This document shows, in pieces, positions 21,991 through 30,247 of a stretch of 64,000 nt of DNA; position 1 is the first letter of the stretch, and the number at the start of each line of letters is the position of its first letter. Position numbers and translations under genes: made by a program. This DNA comes from Rhizobium sp. AQ_MP. Lineage in GTDB: Bacteria; Pseudomonadota; Alphaproteobacteria; Rhizobiales; Rhizobiaceae. The DNA is taken from the NCBI RefSeq assembly GCF_014237835.1, contig NZ_JACJVI010000013.1, forward strand, positions 82,257 through 146,256, read 5' to 3'. The notes under the pieces were generated by a model. That model was not told the DNA's origin, ran no database searches, and saw only the letters and a list, made by a program, of their open reading frames with translations.

Positions 21991-23283
21991 ATGACCGAGA
22001 CCCGGATCGCCGCAGATATCATCGCGGCAGAAAACGAGCGTCGTCAGAGCGCCCATCAAAGCGACTATGATGCGCTGGGCGCCAGGCTTTCCCGTCAGTC
22101 TATCGACATCGAGGCCATAACGGCGAAGGTTGCGGACTTCTTCGTTGCTGTTCCCTCCTGGGGCGTCGGCACAGGCGGCACGCGCTTTGCCCGCTTTCCC
22201 GGTCTCGGAGAGCCGCGGCATATTTTCGACAAGCTGGACGACTGCGGTGTGATCCAGCAGCTCACTCGCGCGACGCCGACCGTCTCGCTGCATATACCCT
22301 GGGATAAGGCCGATCCGAAGGAGCTGAAGGCCAAGGCCGATGTGCTCGGGCTCGGCTTTGATGCGATGAACTCGAACACCTTCTCGGATGGCGCCGATCA
22401 GGCGCATTCCTACAAGTTTGGTTCGCTCAGCCATGTTGACGCAGCGACCCGCCGTCAGGCGGTCGAGCACAATATCGAATGCATCGAACTCGGCTCCGCA
22501 CTCGGTTCCAAGGCGCTGACGGTGTGGATAGGCGACGGTTCCAACTTCCCCGGGCAGAGCAATTTTACCCGCCAGTTCGAGCGTTATCTCGATGCGATGC
22601 GCGAGATCTACAAGGCGCTGCCGGATGACTGGCGGTTGTTCTCCGAGCACAAGATGTACGAGCCGGCCTTCTATTCGACGGTGGTGCAGGACTGGGGCAC
22701 CAACTATCTGATCGCCCAGACGCTTGGTGAGAAGGCCTACTGCCTCGTCGACCTCGGCCACCATGCGCCGAACACCAATATCGAGATGATCGTCGCGCGC
22801 CTCATCCAATTCGGCAAGCTCGGTGGCTTCCACTTCAACGACTCAAAATATGGGGATGACGATCTGGATGCCGGTTCGGTCGAACCCTACCGCCTCTTCC
22901 TCGTCTTCAACGAACTTGTCGATGCCGAGCATCGTGGCGTGAAGGGCTTCCACCCGGCGCATATGATCGACCAGAGCCATAATGTGACGGATCCGATCGA
23001 GAGCCTTATTGCAAGCGCCAACGAGATCCGCCGCGCCTATGCGCAAGCGCTTCTGGTCGATCGTGCCGCGCTCGAAGGTTACCAGTCCGACAATGACGCG
23101 CTGATGGCGACGGAAACGCTGAAGCGCGCCTATCGCACCGATGTCGAGCCGATCCTGGCCGAGGCACGCCGTCTGGCCGGTGGTGCGATCGACCCTGTCG
23201 CCACCTATCGTGCCAGCGGCTACCGCGCCAGGGTTGCGGCCGAACGTCCCGCGATCAAGGGTGGCTCTGGCGGGATCGTCTGA
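21991..23283 (+). CDS. rhaI: L-rhamnose isomerase
   Basis: 430 residues, the length of the Pseudomonas stutzeri/rhizobial type of xylose-isomerase-like TIM barrel. Visible metal/substrate segments are WIGDGSNFPGQSNF, FSEHKMYEPAFYSTVVQDWG, LVDLGHHAPNTNIEM and FHFNDSKYGDDDLDAGS. It converts L-rhamnose to L-rhamnulose. GAAGGAGG lies 8 bases before the start. Confidence 0.95.
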   Translation: MTETRIAADIIAAENERRQSAHQSDYDALGARLSRQSIDIEAITAKVADFFVAVPSWGVGTGGTRFARFPGLGEPRHIFDKLDDCGVIQQLTRATPTVSLHIPWDKADPKELKAKADVLGLGFDAMNSNTFSDGADQAHSYKFGSLSHVDAATRRQAVEHNIECIELGSALGSKALTVWIGDGSNFPGQSNFTRQFERYLDAMREIYKALPDDWRLFSEHKMYEPAFYSTVVQDWGTNYLIAQTLGEKAYCLVDLGHHAPNTNIEMIVARLIQFGKLGGFHFNDSKYGDDDLDAGSVEPYRLFLVFNELVDAEHRGVKGFHPAHMIDQSHNVTDPIESLIASANEIRRAYAQALLVDRAALEGYQSDNDALMATETLKRAYRTDVEPILAEARRLAGGAIDPVATYRASGYRARVAAERPAIKGGSGGIV

Positions 23284-23322
23284 GGTTGTTGGGCCACCAG
23301 GTCTCACAACGCAAGATCCATA

Positions 23323-23381
23323 AAGCGACAATTGGGCGAGTTAGAGATGCGACAGTCTCGCCTCTTGAAGCACTGATCACT
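23323..23381 (+). repeat. Direct repeat copy 1 (IS-end-like), partner at the right window edge
   Basis: About 59 bp matching 63942-64000 at all but about seven positions in the same orientation. Both copies contain GTTAGAGATGCGACAG and CTCGCCTCTTGA. Copy 2 also holds two ATGCGACAG motifs 24 bp apart, a repeat layout seen at ends of some insertion sequences. It lies 40 bases after the rhaI stop. Confidence 0.7.
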
Positions 23382-23486
23382 GCCCTCGTCGGGAGCAAGG
23401 ATGACGACTACGAGCTTGGTCAAGACCGTGAGCGGTCGGAGTCGTCACGTCCTTGTTGATTGGCCTGCCCCGACGGGGTGATCCGC

Positions 23487-23790
23487 TTAAAAGGCTAGTG
23501 CATGCTTGGCCTGCTGGCCACGGCCGGCGTTGACGCAGCTCCATTTTGGCGAGGCCAGACCGCAGCTTCGGGATGCCGGTGGCTTATGGCCCAGCGATGA
23601 GTGAGACCTCACGATGTTATGGTGCTGTCTCCAGTTTCGATGATGATCTTCGCCTCCTTGGGCGTGATTTCGCCGTTCAGCAGTTCGTCACGGAGCTTCG
23701 AATTGAAGCTCTCGCAATATCCATTTTCCCAAGGGCTGCCCGGCATGATGTAGGCAGTCCTGGCAGAATCGACGCAAGACTAGCTTGTCA
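23487..23790 (-). pseudogene. IS3-family transposase (OrfB) C-terminal remnant, frameshifted
   Basis: The minus strand encodes [20 protein letters not shown] then [10 protein letters not shown], the catalytic C-terminal DDE-Glu region of IS3/IS407-type OrfB. After a one-base frameshift near 23640 the expected ending continues as [20 protein letters not shown]. The 5' part with the first two catalytic Asp is gone; stops precede the fragment. The element is dead. It abuts the promoter region of the following lacI gene by about 30 bp. Confidence 0.8.
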
Positions 23791-23816
23791 CAAAGCTGTC
23801 GTCGTTCCTGTGTTAT

Positions 23817-23838
23817 CCGTTGGAAACGTTTCCAACGG
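23817..23838 (+). promoter_or_regulatory. Perfect 22-bp palindromic LacI-family operator
   Basis: A perfect palindrome with core TTGGAAACGTTTCCAA (23820-23835), extended by CCG/CGG on both sides, ends 9 bases before the ATG of the LacI-type gene. The core with its central CG is a classic LacI/GalR-family operator, so autoregulation of the whole operon by the product of the first gene is the obvious reading. The position covers the place where a ribosome-binding site is expected; none is apparent. Confidence 0.8.
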
Positions 23839-23847
23839 AACTATTCC

Positions 23848-24951
23848 ATGCCTAAGATTGCCAATACGAGCGTAACAATCAGAGATGTCGCACAGGCGGC
23901 CGGATGTGGCATAGCGACAGCCAGTCGCGTGCTCAACAAGTCCGGCTCTGCGAGTGCTGACGTGCGCGATCGGGTGGAGCGAGCTGCCCGCGATCTCGGT
24001 TTCAGCTTTTCTGCACTTGGCCGGGCACTGCAAAGCCGCCGGTCGATGACAATCGGCTGCCTGGTGCCATCGCTTGCCAATCCGGTCTTTGCCGAGGCCG
24101 TTCAGGGCATTCAGTCAGAGATTCTCGGTTCGGGCTACCAGCTTTTGATCTCTTGCTCCAACTACAATGAAGCCGCTGATGATGCGGCCATTGAGATGCT
24201 GTTGTCGAAGGAAACGGATGCGCTTGTCGCAACCATGGTCGCACCCGAGCGAAGCCCCGCCATGCAGCTTGCGCGCAAACGTGGCCTTCCCGTCGCACTG
24301 ATGTTTCACGATCCCATGGAGGGTTTCATCACCTCCTACATCGACAATTTCGAGGCCGCCAAAGAGGTGGCGCGGCACTTTGTCGATTTCGGGCACAAGC
24401 GCACCGGATTTGTTGCCTTGCGATTTTCGACCTCTGATCGCTCGCGCAATCGCTACACCGGATTTCACGGCGAATGCATTGCGCGCGGCCTTACCGCACC
24501 CGCCCTGATCGAGATCGGCGAAGCCGAAGCCACCAAGCCTGAATGCCTGGCCGAGATCCTGGCGCAGCATCCGGATCTGACCGCGATTTTTGCTTCAAAT
24601 GACTTCCTGGCAATCGCCGTGCAGAAGGCCGCTCGCTTGGCTGGCTGGCGGGTGCCGCAGGATCTCTCCGTTGTCGGTTTTGATGGCATTGAAGTGGGCC
24701 GGCTTCTCGAAGCGCCGCTTGCCACCATAGAGACCTCGCCAGAGGCCATGGGCCGCCAGGCGGCTCGCGCAATTCTCGACATGTTGCAAGGAAGTGTCGC
24801 TGTTCAGCCGCCCGCCTTGCCATTTCATTTCCGGCCCGGTGCCACGCTTGCAGCACCGAACCCGGAAAAAGGTGACGACGGTCGGGCTGCCACCCAACCG
24901 CCGTCTGCTCTTCCTGATGAACCTCACGCTCAACCAAGGATGAACCGATGA
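23848..24951 (+). CDS. LacI-family regulator of the phosphodiester/ABC operon
   Basis: About 367 residues from the ATG at 23848 (PKIANTSVTIRDVAQAAGCG, HTH continuing ATASRVLNKSG). A longer in-frame start upstream would run through the operator palindrome and IS debris, so I reject it. The effector domain carries GCLVPSLANPVFAEAVQGI and ends with a long, disordered Pro/Asp-rich tail. Its stop overlaps the start of the binding-protein gene (ATGA), so regulator and transporter are one operon under the palindrome. Confidence 0.88.
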   Translation: MPKIANTSVTIRDVAQAAGCGIATASRVLNKSGSASADVRDRVERAARDLGFSFSALGRALQSRRSMTIGCLVPSLANPVFAEAVQGIQSEILGSGYQLLISCSNYNEAADDAAIEMLLSKETDALVATMVAPERSPAMQLARKRGLPVALMFHDPMEGFITSYIDNFEAAKEVARHFVDFGHKRTGFVALRFSTSDRSRNRYTGFHGECIARGLTAPALIEIGEAEATKPECLAEILAQHPDLTAIFASNDFLAIAVQKAARLAGWRVPQDLSVVGFDGIEVGRLLEAPLATIETSPEAMGRQAARAILDMLQGSVAVQPPALPFHFRPGATLAAPNPEKGDDGRAATQPPSALPDEPHAQPRMNR

Positions 24952-25943
24952 AACTTACCGTTCTTGCCGTTCTCTTCGCAACGGCTACGGCTGCACCCGC
25001 ATTAGCCGAAGATGCCATCTGCTACAATTGCCCGCCGGAATGGGCCGATTGGGCGTCCATGCTCAAGGCGCTGGACGAAAAAGTCGGCGTGAAGATGCCG
25101 CATGACAACAAGAATTCCGGCCAGGCGCTCAGCCAGATGATTGCTGAAAAGGCATCCCCCGTCGCCGATGTCGCCTATTATGGCGTGACCACTGGTATTG
25201 CCGCCATCTCCGAAGGCGTTGTCCAGCCCTATAAGCCGGCCGGCTTCGACGAAATTCCGGAAGGCCTGAAGGATCCTGAGGGCAACTGGTTTGCCGTTCA
25301 CTATGGCACGCTCGGCATGTTCGTGAATGTCGATGCGCTGAATGGCGCGCCCGTGCCGAAGTGCTGGGCAGACCTTACCAAGCCTGAATACAAGGGCATG
25401 GTCGGCTATCTCGATCCGGCATCGGCCTTTGTCGGTTATGCCGGCGCTGTTGCCATCAACCAGGCCTTTGGCGGTGATCTTAACAATTTTGAGCCCGCCA
25501 TCAAATACTTCAAGGATCTGGCAGCCAACAGCCCGATCGTGCCGAAGCAGACCTCCTTTGCCCGCGTCGTCTCCGGCGAAATCCCGATCCTGTTCGACTA
25601 CGACTTCAACGCTTACCGCGCCAAGTACAATGAGAGCGGCAAGTTCGAGTTTGTCATGCCCTGCGAAGGCACCGTCCGCGTTCCATACGTCATGAGCCTT
25701 GTCGCTGGTGCGCCCAATGAAGAGGCCGGCAAGAAGGCACTCGACTTCATTCTTTCGGATGAAGGCCAGGCCATCTGGACCAATGCCTATCTGAAGCCGG
25801 CCCGTCCTGTGGCCCTTCCGGCCGAGGTTGCGCAACGCTTCCTGCCGGACAGCGAGTATGAGCGCGCCGTCTCCGTCGACTATTCTGCAATGGCCGCTGC
25901 CCAGAAGGGCTTTGGCGAACGCTATCTGGCCGAGGTGAAGTGA
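24948..25943 (+). CDS. ABC transporter substrate-binding protein (Fe3+/polyamine/phosphonate type)
   Basis: 331 residues with a signal peptide (MKLTVLAVLFATATAAPALA). The mature protein is a type II binding fold of the FbpA/PotD-like class: FAVHYGTLGMFVNVDALNG, PKCWADLTKPEYKGMVGYLD and FDYDFNAYR. Cys pairs near the N-terminus (ICYNC) could form a disulphide. The substrate cannot be read from sequence; the phosphodiesterase in the operon suggests an organic phosphodiester or phosphonate. Confidence 0.85.
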   Translation: MKLTVLAVLFATATAAPALAEDAICYNCPPEWADWASMLKALDEKVGVKMPHDNKNSGQALSQMIAEKASPVADVAYYGVTTGIAAISEGVVQPYKPAGFDEIPEGLKDPEGNWFAVHYGTLGMFVNVDALNGAPVPKCWADLTKPEYKGMVGYLDPASAFVGYAGAVAINQAFGGDLNNFEPAIKYFKDLAANSPIVPKQTSFARVVSGEIPILFDYDFNAYRAKYNESGKFEFVMPCEGTVRVPYVMSLVAGAPNEEAGKKALDFILSDEGQAIWTNAYLKPARPVALPAEVAQRFLPDSEYERAVSVDYSAMAAAQKGFGERYLAEVK

Positions 25944-25949
25944 CATTCT

Positions 25950-25981
25950 GGCCGGGCAGGGCGTTTTAGCGCTGCCCGGCC
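25950..25981 (+). other. Intercistronic hairpin after the binding-protein gene
   Basis: A perfect 10-bp GC stem (25950-25959 with 25972-25981) encloses a 12-nt loop just after the stop. It is the third case in this window of a strong hairpin directly following an ABC binding-protein gene. Confidence 0.55.
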
Positions 25982-26004
25982 TTCCCCTTAAGGAGCCTGT
26001 CCCC

Positions 26005-26808
26005 ATGTCATCCCGATTGTTTGTCAGCCTGTGTCTTGTGCCACTGGCCATCTTTGCGCTGGCTTTTCTGGCCCTGCCCATTGCGCGGCTGATCCTGGCC
26101 TCGGGCGAGGGAGAGGCGGGCTTTGCAATCTATTGGCAGATCCTGCAGACGCCGCGTTACCTGACGACCTTGATCCAGACGGTGCTTGTTTCATTTGCGG
26201 TCACACTGGCAGCCCTTCTTATCTCGACCACGGTCGGCGTATTCCTGACCCGCAATCGCTTCTTCGGCCGCTCGATCCTCCTGTCGATCCTGACACTGCC
26301 TCTCGCCTTTCCGGGTGTCGTCGTCGGCTTCATGATCATACTTCTTGGCGGACGTCAGGGCCTGTTCAATGCGATCTTTCCAGGTCAGGCTGTCTTTGCC
26401 TATTCCATCTTCGGGCTCTTCCTCGGCTATCTCTACTTCTCGATCCCGCGCGTGCTGCTGACCGTCATGGCCGCTGCCGAAAAGATCGATCCTGCGCTCG
26501 AAGAGGCAGCACGCACGCTCGGCGCCCCACCGCATCGAGTGGTGCTCGATGTGCTCTTGCCAGCACTCGCACCCGCGCTGATTGCCGCTGGCGCCATTGC
26601 CTTTGCGACCGCCATGGGCGCCTTCGGTACAGCCTTCACCCTTGCCACCGATATCGATGTGCTGCCGATGGTGATCTATACCGAGTTTACCTTGTCGGCG
26701 AATATCGCCATGGCTGCCGCCCTTTCAGTTTGCCTCGGCGTGGTGACCTGGGCAATCCTGTTTGTGGCGCGGATCTTCTCCGGCTCAACCGTTGCTGCGG
26801 GAGGCTGA
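26005..26808 (+). CDS. ABC transporter permease (PotB/FbpB-like)
   Basis: 267 residues, about six membrane segments, with EAA loop ALEEAARTLGAPPHRVVLDV followed by LLPALAPA. AAGGAG lies upstream of the ATG. Single-domain permease paired with the next gene. Confidence 0.88.
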   Translation: MSSRLFVSLCLVPLAIFALAFLALPIARLILASGEGEAGFAIYWQILQTPRYLTTLIQTVLVSFAVTLAALLISTTVGVFLTRNRFFGRSILLSILTLPLAFPGVVVGFMIILLGGRQGLFNAIFPGQAVFAYSIFGLFLGYLYFSIPRVLLTVMAAAEKIDPALEEAARTLGAPPHRVVLDVLLPALAPALIAAGAIAFATAMGAFGTAFTLATDIDVLPMVIYTEFTLSANIAMAAALSVCLGVVTWAILFVARIFSGSTVAAGG

Positions 26809-26813
26809 AGACA

Positions 26814-27599
26814 ATGCGCGCTGGAAAAGCACTGCCGTTGATTGTCACCCTTCTTGCCGCGGCCTTCCTTCTGGTGCCGACCATCCAGTCGGTTCTGGCG
26901 GGGGTGACGGTCAATTATTTTCAAGGGTTGAAATCGGGTCTGACGCTGAAATGGGTCGAGGAGGTCTGGGCCCTTTATTCCGGCTCGATTTTCCTGTCCA
27001 TGGGCATTGCCATGGCCTGCCTCATCGTCACCCTGATCATCGGGGTCCCTGCCGCCTATGTAATGGTCCGCAATCCCGGTCGTCTGACCCGGGCACTCGA
27101 AGAGTTCATCTCGCTGCCGCTTGCCATTCCAGGTCTTGCGCTCGCATTGGCGCTGCTTCAACTCTACGGCACCTACAAGGGTTTTCGCATGAGCTGGACC
27201 TTCATTCTGGTTGGCCATGTTCTCTACACGCTGCCCTTCATGGTCCGCTCCGTCATGGCCGTTCTTTCGGCGATCGATTTGAAGACGCTGGAAGAGGCAG
27301 CTGCAAGCCTTGGCGCAGGGCCGGCGCGGCGCTTCGTCGATGTCGTCGTGCCCAATGCTCGGCCGGGCATTCTGGCCGGTGCGCTCACCGTGGTGACACT
27401 GTCGATCGGCGAGTTCAACCTGACCTGGATGCTGCACACGCCTTACCTGAAAACCCTGCCGGTCGGTCTTGCCGACAGCTACGCCTCCATGCGGCTCGAG
27501 ATCGCTTCGGCCTATACGCTGATCTTCTTCGTGATGATCGTGCCCCTCCTTCTTGCCATGCAATGGGCCAGCGCCCGTGCCCAGAGGATCACGCAATGA
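26814..27599 (+). CDS. ABC transporter permease (PotC/FbpB-like)
   Basis: About 261 residues beginning MRAGKALPLIVTLLAAAFLL; six membrane segments and EAA loop TLEEAAASLGAGPARRFVDV. GGGAGG precedes the ATG by 8 bases. It lies 5 bases after the first permease and overlaps the ATPase start by 4 bases. A longer open frame covering this gene begins inside the first permease and is not the real start. Confidence 0.88.
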   Translation: MRAGKALPLIVTLLAAAFLLVPTIQSVLAGVTVNYFQGLKSGLTLKWVEEVWALYSGSIFLSMGIAMACLIVTLIIGVPAAYVMVRNPGRLTRALEEFISLPLAIPGLALALALLQLYGTYKGFRMSWTFILVGHVLYTLPFMVRSVMAVLSAIDLKTLEEAAASLGAGPARRFVDVVVPNARPGILAGALTVVTLSIGEFNLTWMLHTPYLKTLPVGLADSYASMRLEIASAYTLIFFVMIVPLLLAMQWASARAQRITQ

Positions 27600-28630
27600 C
27601 GCTTGCCCTTCGCAACATCGCCAAAACCTTTCCCGGCGGCACCCGTGCGCTTCAGCCGACTGATCTTGATATAACGGAAGGAGAAATCGTCTCGCTGCTC
27701 GGGCCGTCCGGCTGCGGCAAGACGACACTGCTGCGCATCATTGCCGGTCTTGAAACCGCCGACCATGGCGCCTCGATCCGTTTCAATGACAGCGACATGA
27801 CCGACCAGCCGGTCGAACGGCGCAAGATCGGCATGGTGTTTCAATCCTATGCTCTCTTTCCCAACATGTCGGTTCGCGGCAATATCGGTTACGGCCTGAA
27901 GATGCAGGGCCTGACGCGTCCGGAAATCGAAGCCCGCGTTGATGAGGTGATCGCACTTTGCCGGCTGGAGCCCTATGCCGCGCGTTCGATTACTGCACTT
28001 TCCGGCGGCCAGCGCCAGCGCGTGGCACTTGCCCGCGCCTTTGCGCCGCGCCCACGTCTCTTGCTTCTCGATGAACCCTTGTCGGCGCTTGATGCCGCCT
28101 TGCGCACCACGCTGCGGGATGAGCTTGCAGGCCTGCTGCGACAGTTTGGCATTACCGCGATCTTCGTCACCCATGACCAGGATGAAGCCATGGCGATTGC
28201 CGATCGGGTCGCCGTCATGTGCCAGGGCCGGATCGAACAGATCGGCACGCCCGAGGCGCTTTACCGCACACCGGAGAATGCTTTCGTTGCGCGGTTCGTC
28301 GGCAATTCCATGCCGCTTGGCGGTCATATCCTGGGGGCAAACTTACGTCTGCCCGGCGGTGCGCTGTTGCTGCGTGCGCCCGCCGATGGCAAGGCCGCCT
28401 TTGTCCGCGCCGAAGACGTCAAGATTACAGATGACGGCCCCTTGGTTGCAAGGGTCGAAACCGTCACCTTCCTTGGCACGCATTACCGCATCGCTCTGTC
28501 AGGCGCTGCCGACGACACCCTGTTTTGCCTGCATCAGGGCCTGAGCGCGCCGAGACCTGGCGAAACAGTCCGTCTTTCGATCGCACCGCAATCCATCCTT
28601 ACCCTCAATCCCGAGAAAGCAGCCGCCTGA
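27596..28630 (+). CDS. ABC transporter ATPase (PotA/FbpC-like)
   Basis: About 344 residues: Walker A GPSGCGKTT, Q-loop VFQSYALFPNMS, signature [14 protein letters not shown], Walker B LLLLDEPLSALD, switch VTHDQDEAM, then a TOBE domain (VRAEDVKI onwards). The ATG overlaps the permease stop; the next gene starts directly after its stop codon. Confidence 0.9.
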   Translation: MTLALRNIAKTFPGGTRALQPTDLDITEGEIVSLLGPSGCGKTTLLRIIAGLETADHGASIRFNDSDMTDQPVERRKIGMVFQSYALFPNMSVRGNIGYGLKMQGLTRPEIEARVDEVIALCRLEPYAARSITALSGGQRQRVALARAFAPRPRLLLLDEPLSALDAALRTTLRDELAGLLRQFGITAIFVTHDQDEAMAIADRVAVMCQGRIEQIGTPEALYRTPENAFVARFVGNSMPLGGHILGANLRLPGGALLLRAPADGKAAFVRAEDVKITDDGPLVARVETVTFLGTHYRIALSGAADDTLFCLHQGLSAPRPGETVRLSIAPQSILTLNPEKAAA

Positions 28631-29440
28631 ATGCCAGCCTTTATCCAGATCAGTGATCCCCATATTGTTGCCAAAGGCGCGCTTGTTTGCGGCCATTCCG
28701 ATACTGAGACTGCGCTGCGCACCGCGGTTGCCTCGATCAACGAACGCTTGGCCGCTCTTGGGGCTATCGATTGCGCCATCGTCACCGGCGATCTGACCGA
28801 GCATGGTAGGGACGAGGAATATCAGCATTTTGCCGAGATCATGGCTGATCTTGCTTTGCCCTGGCTTGCCATTCCCGGTAATCACGACAGGCATGAGGGC
28901 ATGCGCAAAGCCTTTGGCGGTTCTGACTGGATGCCAGAATCCGGTCCCATTCATTGGATGCGCGATTTAGGCCCCTTTGCCGTTGTCGGTCTTGATACGC
29001 TGCTTGAGGGCGCGCATCACGGCTGGCTGTCCGAGGAGGGATTTGCCTTCCTCGATCAGTGCCTTGATGACCTGAACGGTCATCCGGTGATCGTCGCGAC
29101 CCATCATCCATGGTTGCCTTGTGGCATCATGCCCATGGATCAGGACAATCTGCGCAACGGTGCAGCCCTGATGGAGCGGCTGGAACGTTATAGCGGCGTT
29201 GCAAAGATGATTTCCGGCCATGTTCACCGAGCGATCACTGGCCAGATCGGCAGGGTCAGCTGCCTGATTGGTCCGTCCACGGCCCATTCCGTCCATCGCG
29301 ATCTGCGCGAAGGAGCAGTGCATGCGCTTGCCATCGAGCCGGGTGGTGTGACCCTGCATGCCTGGCTTGATACTCCGCAGGAGTTACTGATCGCCGACGT
29401 CTTGCCCTTGAGCCTGAAGCCAGCCGTCTGGCCCTTTTGA
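28631..29440 (+). CDS. Metallophosphoesterase of the GpdQ/CpdA class (phosphodiesterase)
   Basis: 269 residues with all binuclear-metal motifs: ISDPHIV (D9, H11), TGDLTEHG, PGNHDRHEGM, ATHHPWLP and SGHVHR. This pattern is shared by glycerophosphodiesterase GpdQ and class III cyclic-nucleotide phosphodiesterases. No signal peptide, so it works on a substrate brought in by the transporter encoded immediately upstream. Glycerophosphodiesters are the likeliest substrates; a cyclic nucleotide cannot be excluded. Confidence 0.85.
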   Translation: MPAFIQISDPHIVAKGALVCGHSDTETALRTAVASINERLAALGAIDCAIVTGDLTEHGRDEEYQHFAEIMADLALPWLAIPGNHDRHEGMRKAFGGSDWMPESGPIHWMRDLGPFAVVGLDTLLEGAHHGWLSEEGFAFLDQCLDDLNGHPVIVATHHPWLPCGIMPMDQDNLRNGAALMERLERYSGVAKMISGHVHRAITGQIGRVSCLIGPSTAHSVHRDLREGAVHALAIEPGGVTLHAWLDTPQELLIADVLPLSLKPAVWPF

Positions 29441-29805
29441 CAAAAAAAACGATCGGTTGGTGGTGCTCTTGAGGGGGCTGCCGAAAGGCACGAAGACCTG
29501 AAACAGCCGGCTTGACGCCCCTATGGCAATCCTCCTTTTTTGGAGACGGCTGAGGCTGGTCCGGCCTATCTGCGCTTTCGGGTCGGCAAGGGCGTAGAGG
29601 CTGATTTGCTCAAGGAGATGATCGGCTTTTTGGTTGAAAAGCGCATGGTGCGGTGGGTGTGGGCAGAGCATCGGCCGCTGGTCTCATTCCTTTCAGTATC
29701 TCGCCCCGGCCTTGCGCCGAAATCGATACATGGGGTCTCTTCAAGATTGCGTCACGTGGCAAATGGGGCGATGATTGCCTTTTGGTTTGGAGAAGGTCTC
29801 CGTCG
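29441..29805. other. 365-bp intergenic region, possible transposase debris
   Basis: No intact gene. A plus-strand stretch around 29575-29650 encodes VGKGVEADLLKEMIGFLVEK, which loosely recalls the N-terminus of IS256-type transposases, but it is too short and has no continuation, so I do not call it. Confidence 0.25.
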
Positions 29806-30234
29806 ATGCGCAAAACGCCAGACGCAATAGATCGGCATGTTGGCGCCCGTATCCGGCTTCGTCGCAACATGCTGGGTGTAAGCCAGGAGAAACTGGCCGA
29901 GGGGCTGGGGCTGACATTCCAGCAGGTCCAGAAATATGAGAAAGGCACGAACCGTGTCGGTGCAAGCCGGCTGCAGCATATTGCTGCGATCCTCGACACG
30001 CCCATCACCTACTTTTTCGAGGAAGGGCCAGACCCCGTGGTTAGCGGCGTAGAGGTCGATTGCGATTCGCCGACCCTCTTGCTTGCCTCCAAGGATTGCC
30101 TGGCGCTTGCCCGTGCCTTTGCCGCAATCGAGGACAAGGTTGTACAGCAGAAAGTGCTGTCCCTTGTCCGCGCTCTGAGCTCTGGCCAGACTGATGCAGT
30201 CGATCTGGGAAATCAGGTCCAGGTGTCGGTGTGA
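29806..30234 (+). CDS. XRE-family helix-turn-helix regulator
   Basis: About 142 residues from the ATG at 29806, which GGAGAAGG precedes. The HTH spans residues 12-66: GARIRLRRNMLGVSQEKLAE, then GLTFQQVQKYEKGTNRVGAS. This is the common short rhizobial XRE type with a C-terminal helical region ending QKVLSLVRALS. Upstream in-frame starts lack a ribosome site. It is followed after 13 bases by a SARP-like gene and may be co-expressed with it. Targets unknown. Confidence 0.85.
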   Translation: MRKTPDAIDRHVGARIRLRRNMLGVSQEKLAEGLGLTFQQVQKYEKGTNRVGASRLQHIAAILDTPITYFFEEGPDPVVSGVEVDCDSPTLLLASKDCLALARAFAAIEDKVVQQKVLSLVRALSSGQTDAVDLGNQVQVSV

Positions 30235-30247
30235 GCGTTTCGTCCAG

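Noticed and set aside
26762..27595. Long plus-strand frame fused in front of the ABC ATPase at 27596
   Set aside because: The extension overlaps a well-defined permease in another frame and has shadow composition; the ATPase starts at the ATGA overlap.
29540..29660. Plus-strand peptide resembling the start of an IS256-type transposase
   Set aside because: Only about 20 residues look similar, nothing recognisable follows and no ends are visible; chance similarity cannot be excluded.
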